The position numbers were made by a program, and so were the translations under genes. A stretch of DNA of 5,385 nucleotides, from the NCBI GenBank assembly GCA_919902965.1, contig CAKKSJ010000221.1, positions 1 to 5,385 on the forward strand, read 5' to 3'. The DNA is from Burkholderiales bacterium (GTDB taxonomy: Bacteria; Pseudomonadota; Gammaproteobacteria; Burkholderiales; SG8-39). Positions 1 through 5,293 of the stretch are shown in pieces. Every line of letters begins with the position of its first letter. Within the stretch, counting starts at the first letter, position 1. Under the pieces are notes generated by a model that did not search any database, was not told the DNA's origin, and saw only the letters and a program-made list of their open reading frames with translations.

Positions 1-19
1 GCTTGCCTTGGCCAAATGC

Positions 20-43
20 GAAACGGCCCCGAAGGGCCGTTTC
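20..43 (-). terminator. Hairpin downstream of the membrane-protein gene, possible terminator
   Basis: The arms GAAACGGCCC (20-29) and GGGCCGTTTC (34-43) pair perfectly over 10 bp around a CGAA tetraloop. The hairpin lies about 30 bases past the stop codon of the minus-strand gene at 75-440. The T-run is short (three Ts inside the stem end) on either strand, so this is a moderate intrinsic terminator. By symmetry it could also serve a plus-strand gene lying left of the window. Confidence 0.55.
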
Positions 44-74
44 ATTGCGAGCTGAGCTCGACTGCTGCCTGGCG

Positions 75-440
75 CTATTTCCTGGCCGCTTTCACCGCGA
101 CGTAGACCAGCGTGCCGAAGCCGACGAACGGGAGGGCGATGATGTAGGCCAAGCCGATGAAGGGCGCGGCGAAGAACAGTGCGACGTTCTTCACGTAGCC
201 TGCGACGCGGGCGTAGCGGGCTGCGATCAATTTCCCGCCGTAGTAGGCGGTCAGCATGACGCTGACAATCGGCAGTGCGATTACGAACGCCAGGCCCAGG
301 AGCGGACCGGCGACGAGCATCAGTACGGTCTTGGTCACGAGGGTCAGATGCTCAGTGGCGGTGTTGAATTTTTCAGCTGCTGCTTCCAGCGCTGCGAGTG
401 CCAGTTCGGGGGTGTTCATTGTCAGGGTGTTGGTGCTCAT
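75..440 (-). CDS. Small hypothetical membrane protein with a duplicated hydrophobic hairpin
   Basis: The protein has 121 residues and I do not recognise its family. Residues 1-35 are polar and helix-prone (TPELALAALEAAAEKFNTATE). Two strongly hydrophobic blocks follow at about 36-66 and 83-117, separated by a basic linker (GGKLIAARYARVAGYVKN). The blocks look like an internal duplication: AGPLLGLAFVIALPIV (44-59) aligns with AAPFIGLAYIIALPFV (91-106), 47 residues apart. Each carries a small-residue/proline start and an IALP motif, as in a re-entrant or kinked membrane hairpin. There is no signal peptide or lipobox, so an inner-membrane location is inferred. The ATG is well placed behind GGAGA with a 5-base spacer. 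The gene appears monocistronic, with a sigma-54 promoter upstream and a hairpin downstream. No function can be assigned; nitrogen-limitation, envelope or surface-polymer regulation is conceivable only because of the promoter type. Confidence 0.85.
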   Translation of the reverse strand: MSTNTLTMNTPELALAALEAAAEKFNTATEHLTLVTKTVLMLVAGPLLGLAFVIALPIVSVMLTAYYGGKLIAARYARVAGYVKNVALFFAAPFIGLAYIIALPFVGFGTLVYVAVKAARK

Positions 441-484
441 GATGTTCTCCGGTTATTTCGTTTGACTCTTGCTTACCCTATCCT

Positions 485-502
485 GAGCATAGTCCGTGCC
501 AG
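485..502 (-). promoter_or_regulatory. Sigma-54 (RpoN) -24/-12 promoter for the small membrane-protein gene
   Basis: On the minus strand this reads CTGGCACGGACTATGCTC. It matches the RpoN consensus YTGGCACGRNNNTTGCW at every specified position except one (A for the first T of TTGC). The invariant GG (-24) and GC (-12) are separated by exactly 10 bases. The predicted transcription start is near 475, about 35 bases before the ATG at 440, which leaves room for the GGAGA ribosome-binding site. Transcription from such promoters needs an AAA+ enhancer-binding protein. A small dyad, TTCC-CT-GGAA, lies just upstream at about 514-523 and might be part of an activator site, but that is weak. Confidence 0.82.
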
Positions 503-547
503 ATGTGTAGATTTCCCTGGAATTTCAAAGAAACATACTAATAATCC

Positions 548-578
548 GCGTCTTGCGAATCGCAAACGGCAAGGACGC
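548..578. repeat. Nested alternative inverted repeats
   Basis: The outer arms GCGTCTTGC (548-556) and GCAAGGACGC (569-578) can pair over 9 bp with one bulged G. A competing inner hairpin, TTGCG-AAT-CGCAA (553-565), uses part of the same left arm, so only one can form at a time. No downstream gene on the plus strand lies close enough for this to be an attenuator. It may instead be an operator-like dyad or simply chance in GC-rich DNA. Confidence 0.3.
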
Positions 579-777
579 AGCAAGGCGCCGAGCTCAGCGC
601 ACTCCCTCGAAGTACAAGATTTCTATGCGGGGCGGACCGCCCCAGCGCGTATTTCCGAATGAAATCAGCGGGTACCGCCTTAGGTGTAACGCGTGCTTTT
701 TGTATGCGCCCGCCTTTCTCCCGGGAGGCTGCCCCTGCCGCGCCGCGCAGCATGTGCGCTGGTTGGAAACCTAGAAG

Positions 778-796
778 GCGGGAGTGGAGTTCCCGC
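778..796. repeat. Short inverted repeat downstream of the deacylase gene
   Basis: GCGGGA (778-783) pairs with TCCCGC (791-796) around a 7-base loop. It is the second hairpin met by a transcript leaving the deacylase gene on the minus strand, after the longer one at 803-830. No T-tract follows. Confidence 0.35.
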
Positions 797-802
797 GCTG
801 CT

Positions 803-830
803 AGCCTCTTCCGCCTGAGCGGGAGAGGCT
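803..830 (-). terminator. Stem-loop just past the deacylase stop codon, possible 3'-end structure
   Basis: AGCCTCTTCCGC (803-814) pairs with GCGGGAGAGGCT (819-830). This gives a 12-bp stem with one G-T wobble and a CTGA loop. It begins about 15 bases beyond the stop codon of the minus-strand deacylase gene. A U-tract is missing on both strands, so it is more likely an mRNA 3'-end stabiliser or a Rho-assisted end than a classic intrinsic terminator. Confidence 0.45.
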
Positions 831-845
831 GCGATCCTGGCCTGC

Positions 846-1340
846 TCAGAAAAGCGGGCGGCGCTCCTCATCCATCTGAGCACTGAAGGCCATATGGCGT
901 GCGCCTTTCATCAGGCCGATGAAGTCGCGCGTCTTCATGCGCACCAGCGTTTCGTGGTCGCCCGCTTCGAAGTACACCTCGGGCTGTTCCATCAGGCTGT
1001 CATCCCAAATGGTTTCGAGGCCGTAGACGGAACCCACTGGCGGAACCGCGCCAGGTTCGCAGTCGATGAACAGGCCTTTCAGGTCCGCCTCGGTTGCGAG
1101 ATGGAGGTCGGGGCCGTCGCTCGCCCGCAGTTCGCGCAGTTCCAGCCGCCTTGATGCCGGCAGCACGGCCATCAGGGCGTGGTACCTGTCTTCGAGTACG
1201 ACCGCCTTGGCCACGCAGTTCGCCGGCACATTGGATGCCTTGGCGGTCTGTATACTATTGCCGCTGTGGGCGTGCTTTACCACCTCGTACGGCAGGTCGC
1301 TTGCTTTGAGGTAATCACTCAGTCTCATTGCGATTCCCAT
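846..1340 (-). CDS. YbaK/ProX-family aminoacyl-tRNA deacylase
   Basis: This is a 164-residue cytoplasmic protein of the YbaK/EbsC/ProX (prolyl-tRNA synthetase editing-like) superfamily, which hydrolyses mischarged aminoacyl-tRNAs in trans. The family hallmark Lys is K45 in VAKAVVLEDRYHALMAVLPA (43-62). The glycine/proline loop CEPGAVPPVG (94-103) is the substrate-pocket motif usually written xxPGxxPPxG. GDHETLVRM (127-135) matches the late core strand. Length fits the single-domain family (about 150-170 residues). The start at 1340 is chosen because GGAGA lies 5 bases upstream. A frame extension to 1421 would add 27 atypical residues and run through the likely promoter. Met5 at 1328 is an alternative start. 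Substrate class (Cys-, Ala- or other tRNA) cannot be read from the sequence, so no gene symbol is given. Confidence 0.88.
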   Translation of the reverse strand: MGIAMRLSDYLKASDLPYEVVKHAHSGNSIQTAKASNVPANCVAKAVVLEDRYHALMAVLPASRRLELRELRASDGPDLHLATEADLKGLFIDCEPGAVPPVGSVYGLETIWDDSLMEQPEVYFEAGDHETLVRMKTRDFIGLMKGARHMAFSAQMDEERRPLF

Positions 1341-1371
1341 GACGATCTCCTGGTTGCAGTGGATATATTTC

Positions 1372-1377
1372 AGTATA
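1372..1377 (-). promoter_or_regulatory. Likely sigma-70 -10 element of the deacylase gene
   Basis: The minus strand reads TATACT, five of six matches to TATAAT, within a locally A+T-rich patch. This would start transcription near 1365, about 25 bases before the ATG at 1340. The best -35 candidate is TTGCAT about 15 bases upstream, which is poor in both sequence and spacing. The -10 is therefore the only part with real support. Confidence 0.4.
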
Positions 1378-1443
1378 GACAAGCCGTGGAAGATGCAAGC
1401 CCGCGCAGGTCCCGGGCCCACAGATATCGACCAGCGCAGCCCA

Positions 1444-1469
1444 GGCCAGCGCGCTACGCGCGCTGGGCC
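1444..1469. repeat. Strong inverted repeat upstream of the GMC oxidoreductase start
   Basis: GGCCAGCGCGC (1444-1454) pairs with GCGCGCTGGGCC (1458-1469) around a TAC loop, giving 11 bp with a single bulged G. It ends 35 bases before the ATG at 1505. It could be a regulator-binding dyad, a 5'-leader hairpin affecting translation, or a block to read-through between the divergent genes. Its spacing from the start and the absence of a clear ribosome-binding site between them make leader control plausible but unproven. Confidence 0.5.
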
Positions 1470-1504
1470 AAGCCGCAGGACAAAAGTGGATGTAACATCG
1501 AGCC

Positions 1505-3109
1505 ATGAAGAACGAAGTTGTCGACGTGCTGATCATCGGTGCCGGTGCCTCGGGTGCGGCGTTCGCCTGGAGCATGGCCGACACGCGCATGCGCATCCTC
1601 TGCCTGGAGCAGGGCGACTGGATGAATCCGTCCGACTACCCGAGCACCCGGCGCGACTGGGAAGTGCGCCAGGAGCGCGAGTTCTCGCCCAATCCGAATA
1701 TCCGCCGCCGCGCGGAGGACTACCCGATCAACGACGCCGACTCGCCGATTTCGCCGCTCAACTTCAACGGCGTGGGCGGCAGCACCATCCTGTATGCGGC
1801 GCACTTTCCGCGCCCGCATCCCTCGGACTTCCGCGTGAGGACGCTCGACGGCGTCGCCGACGACTGGCCGCTGGATTATGCGGCGCTCGAACCCTACTAC
1901 GCGCTCAACGACCGCCACATGGGAGTGGCCGGCCTGGCCGGCGACCCGGCCTACCCGCCGCACGAACCGCCCTTGCCGCCGGTGCCGCTCGGACTTGCCG
2001 GTGAGACCATGGCGCGCGGCTTCAACGCGCTTGGCTGGCACTGGTGGCCTTCGGACATCGCCATCGCGACGCGGGACTACGAAGGCCGCGCAAAGTGCGT
2101 GAATCTGGGGCCGTGCAAGTCCGGCTGCGCGCAGGGCGCGAAAGGCAGCGTCGACATCACCTACTGGCCGCTCGCCCGGCGCGCCGGCGTGCAGTTGCGC
2201 ACGCGCTGCCGGGCGCGCGAGATCCTGGTCGACGACCATGATATGGCAACCGGCGTCGTCTACTACGACGAGCACGGCGTGGAGCAGGTGCAGCGCGCGG
2301 AGGTGGTGGTCCTCGCCTGCAACGGCATCGGCACGCCGCGGCTGCTGCTCAATTCGAAATCCGCGCGCTTCTCACATGGCCTGGCGAATCGTTCCGGGCT
2401 GGTCGGCAAGAACCTGATGCTGCATCCCTGGGGCATGGTGCGCGGCAGCTTCGATGCGCCGCTGGATTCGCAGCGCGGCCCGCTCTCCTGCTGCATCTGG
2501 AGCCAGCAGTTTTACGAGACTGATCGTAGCCGCGGTTTCGTGCGCGGCTACAACCTGCAGGTCACCCGCGGCCTCGGTCCGGTCGCGACTGCGCGCATGG
2601 GCCTCGCCCGCGGCGACATCCCCTGGGGCGAGGGCCACCACGAGGCGTTCGCGCGCCGCTACGGCCGCAGCATAGGCATAGGCATCTGCTGCGAAGACCT
2701 GCCCGAGGAATGCAACACGGTTACGCTCGACCCGACGCTGACCGACTCGAACGGCATACCGGCGCCGAAAATCACCTACCGCCTGGGCGAAAACAGCGGG
2801 CGCATGCTGGCCCACGGTCTGGCGCGCGGCGCCGAGGCCATGAAGGCGGCCGGCGCCTGGGACGTGTACGGCGAAGGTCCGGTGCGGCAGACGGGCTGGC
2901 ACCTGCTGGGCACCGCGCGCATGGGCGATGATCCGGAACGCTCGGTGGTCAACGGCTGGGGCCGCAGCCACGATGTGAAGAACCTGTTCATTATCGACGG
3001 CAGCGTTTTTGTCACCTCCGCCGGCGTCAATCCGACGCCGACCATCCAGGCCGTCGCGCTGTACATAGCCGATGCGATGAAACAGCGCCTCGCCAATCTT
3101 TTCGACTGA
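1505..3109 (+). CDS. GMC-family FAD-dependent oxidoreductase (dehydrogenase large subunit)
   Basis: This 534-residue flavoprotein belongs to the glucose-methanol-choline family and would oxidise an alcohol or sugar hydroxyl with FAD. The N-terminal Rossmann motif is GAGASG (12-17) in VLIIGAGASGAAFAW, with the ribose-binding acid at E35 (LEQGDW). The second FAD contact is NGVGGST (88-94). The C-terminal active site shows H466 (GWHLLGTARMG) and N509 (AGVNPTPTI), the usual His/Asn pair, and DGS (498-500) is the late FAD motif. A cysteine cluster, C198-x5-C204-x3-C208 followed by GAKGS, resembles the loop that holds a 3Fe-4S cluster in membrane FAD-glucose dehydrogenases. An in-frame TAA at 1493-1495 fixes the start at 1505, so no signal peptide is possible; the Shine-Dalgarno is weak. 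The gene is followed at 9 bases by a subunit-3 gene, so the two form an operon. The substrate is unknown. Confidence 0.93.
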   Translation: MKNEVVDVLIIGAGASGAAFAWSMADTRMRILCLEQGDWMNPSDYPSTRRDWEVRQEREFSPNPNIRRRAEDYPINDADSPISPLNFNGVGGSTILYAAHFPRPHPSDFRVRTLDGVADDWPLDYAALEPYYALNDRHMGVAGLAGDPAYPPHEPPLPPVPLGLAGETMARGFNALGWHWWPSDIAIATRDYEGRAKCVNLGPCKSGCAQGAKGSVDITYWPLARRAGVQLRTRCRAREILVDDHDMATGVVYYDEHGVEQVQRAEVVVLACNGIGTPRLLLNSKSARFSHGLANRSGLVGKNLMLHPWGMVRGSFDAPLDSQRGPLSCCIWSQQFYETDRSRGFVRGYNLQVTRGLGPVATARMGLARGDIPWGEGHHEAFARRYGRSIGIGICCEDLPEECNTVTLDPTLTDSNGIPAPKITYRLGENSGRMLAHGLARGAEAMKAAGAWDVYGEGPVRQTGWHLLGTARMGDDPERSVVNGWGRSHDVKNLFIIDGSVFVTSAGVNPTPTIQAVALYIADAMKQRLANLFD

Positions 3110-3118
3110 GAGCAGAGC

Positions 3119-3604
3119 GTGAGCAAAGACGCAAATGCCGGCCTGACTCCGGGAAGCGTGCTGACGGCGGCGCAGCTCGCGACCCTGGACGCGGTATTGA
3201 ACCTGATCGTGCCGGCCAGTGCCGACGGGCGCATGCCGGCTGCCGCCGAGGTCGGCGTGCCCGCCTACCTGTGCGCCGAGGCCGCGGACGTCCTGCCCCA
3301 GCTGCGCGAGGAACTGGATGAACTCGAGCGGCGTTCGCGCCTGCGTTTCGCGCGCGGCTACGCCGCGCTGGAGGAGGGGGAGCGCAAATCCCTGGTCGAG
3401 GCGCTGCGCGCGCAGACGCCCGCGTTCATGAACCGACTGGCCATGGAAACGCTCGCCTGCTACTACCAGCACGAGCGCGTGCTCGAGGGGCTGGGCCTGG
3501 AAGCGCGCCCGCCCTATCCAAAAGGTTATGAGGTCGCGCAAGGCGACCTGTCGCTGCTTGAACCCGTGCGCGCCCGCGGGAAGATCTACCGCGACCTGCC
3601 CTGA
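3119..3604 (+). CDS. Gluconate 2-dehydrogenase subunit 3-like small subunit
   Basis: The protein has 161 residues. The N-terminal LTAAQLATLDAVLNLIVPA (15-33) and the C-terminal segment 115-137 (YYQHERVLEGLG, then RPPYPKGY) match the gluconate 2-dehydrogenase subunit 3 family (PF13618). That is the small gamma subunit of three-part FAD dehydrogenases, which helps mature and often export the GMC subunit. Here the N-terminus lacks the usual twin-arginine signal. It cannot be extended, because the GMC stop (TGA, 3107-3109) lies in the same frame only four codons upstream. Translation starts at GTG, with GAGAG six bases upstream overlapping the GMC stop, which indicates translational coupling. No cytochrome c gene follows. 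I infer a cytoplasmic or membrane-peripheral two-subunit enzyme unless the partners lie elsewhere. Confidence 0.88.
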   Translation: MSKDANAGLTPGSVLTAAQLATLDAVLNLIVPASADGRMPAAAEVGVPAYLCAEAADVLPQLREELDELERRSRLRFARGYAALEEGERKSLVEALRAQTPAFMNRLAMETLACYYQHERVLEGLGLEARPPYPKGYEVAQGDLSLLEPVRARGKIYRDLP

Positions 3605-3742
3605 GCAGATAGAACGACTTGGCTCACTCTGGCCCCAATTGCACATTCCTCAAACCATGCGCACACTCTCGGGGATGTGCCCGGGTGCAATAGTGTTCGC
3701 GCGCGCGCCTGCGGCCTGAACCGCGCCGACCTCGGCGTTGCG

Positions 3743-3759
3743 GCGGGCCATAAGCCCGC
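3743..3759. repeat. Short hairpin in the gap between the oxidoreductase operon and the adaptor gene
   Basis: GCGGGC (3743-3748) and GCCCGC (3754-3759) flank a CATAA loop. There is no following T-run, so intrinsic termination of the oxidoreductase operon is not supported. The rest of the gap (3605-3829) has no gene. A TAGAAT at 3790-3795 is a possible -10 for the adaptor gene, without a convincing -35. Confidence 0.3.
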
Positions 3760-3829
3760 GCATCCAACCGCGGTCCGGATTGCGTAGAGTAGAATATGAA
3801 GCACTGACCTACGTCTATCATCGGCCACC

Positions 3830-5041
3830 ATGGAATACGATCGGATCACTGCGTTCGAAAAGAAAGTTGGTGTCGTGCCCATGTCAGCCTGGGTGGCGCT
3901 CGCCGGCATCGCGGTCGGCGTGGTTGTCGCCATAGGCTGGAGTTTCGCCGGCGAGATATCCACCAAGGTGAAGGGCAACTGCATATTTGCGACGGTCGAC
4001 GGGCTGGTGGAACTGCCTGCGTTGGCTGCGGGCAGAGTATCGGAGGTGTTGATCAAGCCGGGCGATCGCATACGCAAAGGCGACACTCTGGTCATGATCG
4101 CCCAGCCGGATCTGGAGGACCGCATACGCCGCTCGCGCTCCCGGCTGGAGGAACTCGGATCGCGCACGCGCAACCTTTCGGTCCTATCGAAGCGCGGCGT
4201 GGAATTGAGTGACGATGTGCTCCGGCAGCGCGGCGAATTCCTCAAGCAGCAGATTGCGCTTACGGAGTCGCGCGTGCGCATCGCGGCCGATCAGCGCGCG
4301 ACCTTGCTCAAGCTGCAGGCGGATGAACTGGTGACCCGAAGGGCGATAGAAGACGCCGAGCGGGAACATAAGGCTGCGGAAATAGCCGTGCGTGACCTTA
4401 CGCGCCAGTTCTCCGACATCGAGCGCGCGCGCACTGATACCCTGAAGCGCGAGAGCGATGAAAGGAGCGCGGCTGAACTGGAATTGGCCGATGCCAAGCG
4501 GGAACTGGAGGCGCTCGAGAGCGAGAAAACGCGCAGCACTGATGTAGTAAGTGCCTTCGATGGGCGCGTGATCGAAGTGAAAGTCGGCAGGGGGATGCTG
4601 ATTGCCCGGGAAACACCCTTGGTCAGCATCGAGCGCAGCGGCGGCGGCAGAATACATGTGGTCATGTTCGTGCCCGCCGGCGACGGGAAGAAGATCGAAC
4701 TTGGCGCGGAGGCGCACCTCGTTCCCGCTACAGTGCGCAGGGAAGAGCATGGTTATGTATTCGGAAAAGTGAGTTTCGTTTCCGACTACCCTGCGACGCC
4801 CAAAGCGCTGCTATCCGTGCTGGGGAGTGACGAGCTGGTCCGCGATCTTGCCGGCGTTGCTGCCCCCTACGAGATCCACATTTCCCTTGATACCGACGCA
4901 GGCGCACCGCGCTGGTCGCGAACGGCGGACGGGCGGCCGGAGCTTGGATCGGGCACGCTCTGCCGGGGCGAGGTCATCGTTCGCAGGGAAAGGCCGATAG
5001 GTCTGGCTATTCCCGCGCTGAAACGGGAAAGGTCCCTTTAG
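3830..5041 (+). CDS. HlyD-family periplasmic adaptor of NHLP/NHLM-type peptide export system
   Basis: This 403-residue membrane-fusion protein would link an inner-membrane ABC peptide exporter to the periplasm or an outer channel. A short cytoplasmic tail (1-18) precedes one transmembrane helix (about 19-39). The first lipoyl half follows (about 57-93, GRVSEVLIKPGDRIRKGDTL), then a long charged coiled-coil hairpin (about 94-237) and the second lipoyl half (about 238-267, FDGRVIEVKVGRGMLI). The C-terminal beta-barrel (about 268-395) carries VPAGDGKKIELG, PATVRREEHGYVFGKV, YPATPKALLSVLG, SGTLC and RERPIGLAIP. From memory these match the NHLM bacteriocin-system secretion protein family (TIGR03794) better than ordinary RTX or colicin adaptors. 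An in-frame TGA at 3797-3799 limits upstream extension; the ATG at 3830 lacks a clear Shine-Dalgarno, and Met18 is a less likely start. No ABC transporter gene adjoins it and a terminator follows, so it appears monocistronic. By my count nine of 24 isoleucines use ATA, more than in the GMC gene. Confidence 0.87.
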   Translation: MEYDRITAFEKKVGVVPMSAWVALAGIAVGVVVAIGWSFAGEISTKVKGNCIFATVDGLVELPALAAGRVSEVLIKPGDRIRKGDTLVMIAQPDLEDRIRRSRSRLEELGSRTRNLSVLSKRGVELSDDVLRQRGEFLKQQIALTESRVRIAADQRATLLKLQADELVTRRAIEDAEREHKAAEIAVRDLTRQFSDIERARTDTLKRESDERSAAELELADAKRELEALESEKTRSTDVVSAFDGRVIEVKVGRGMLIARETPLVSIERSGGGRIHVVMFVPAGDGKKIELGAEAHLVPATVRREEHGYVFGKVSFVSDYPATPKALLSVLGSDELVRDLAGVAAPYEIHISLDTDAGAPRWSRTADGRPELGSGTLCRGEVIVRRERPIGLAIPALKRERSL

Positions 5042-5068
5042 AAAAAGCATAGCAGCAGAACCACCGAC

Positions 5069-5107
5069 AAAAAGGCCGGGCGATCGTCAGATCGCCCGGC
5101 CTTTTTT
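5069..5107. terminator. Bidirectional intrinsic terminator between convergent genes
   Basis: GGCCGGGCGATC (5074-5085) pairs perfectly with GATCGCCCGGCC (5090-5101) around a GTCA loop. The stem is extended by AAAAA (5069-5073) against TTTTTT (5102-5107). On the plus strand six Ts follow the stem, ending the adaptor transcript 30-60 bases past its stop codon. On the minus strand five Ts follow, so it can also end the convergent repeat-protein gene. Confidence 0.95.
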
Positions 5108-5293
5108 CTTGAAGCTATCCGAAATCTCTGCTGGCTGACAACTGAAATCCCAAGCGCGCCCCTTGCAACAGGGGGTACGTCGCCAGGACCAGGTGCGCTT
5201 CTATCCGATTTCCACGCGCCAGAAGAACCCGTGTCGGTTCCTTCATTGGCCGTGCAACTCCCAGCGCGGGAAATCCAGCTCTAGCTCTCCTGG

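Larger units (their letters stand above)
503..845. other. Non-coding stretch between the two minus-strand genes, rich in inverted repeats
   Basis: No open frame here has a convincing start, composition or family resemblance; the short frames are Arg/Pro/Ala-rich and overlap each other. The left part (503-545) is relatively A+T-rich and is the place to expect activator or IHF sites for the sigma-54 promoter. Further right lie several GC-rich dyads: 548-578, 629-643 (GGGGCGG-A-CCGCCCC), 778-796 and 803-830. No tRNA, CRISPR or insertion-sequence signature was seen. Confidence 0.6.

Noticed and set aside
3..662. Long plus-strand open frame (219 codons) across the left end
   Set aside because: It is antisense to the well-supported membrane-protein gene and its sigma-54 promoter, has no ribosome-binding site, and its composition is the shadow of a GC-rich opposite strand.
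1341..1421. N-terminal extension of the deacylase to an upstream ATG
   Set aside because: The added 27 residues do not fit the family, overlap the likely -10 element, and a good GGAGA site serves the ATG at 1340.
1454..2275. Minus-strand open frame of 273 codons
   Set aside because: It lies opposite the N-terminal half of the GMC gene, whose FAD motifs fix the true strand and frame.
2372..3646. Minus-strand open frame of 424 codons opposite the GMC and subunit-3 genes
   Set aside because: It spans two recognised plus-strand genes and has Ala/Arg/His/Gln-rich shadow composition with no family resemblance. It is typical of antisense frames in high-GC coding DNA.
3619..3655. Second sigma-54-like promoter (TGGCCCCAATTGCA)
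   Set aside because: The GG and GC doublets are 8 rather than 10 bases apart, which is incompatible with RpoN binding.
3586..4281. Minus-strand open frame of 231 codons over the gap and adaptor start
   Set aside because: It is antisense to the adaptor's transmembrane and lipoyl region, Arg/Ser/Thr-rich, and has no ribosome-binding site or domain.
5157..5175. Hairpin CCCCT-TGCAAC-AGGGG as a second terminator
   Set aside because: It is only 5 bp with no T-tract, and the strong terminator at 5069-5107 already serves both converging genes.
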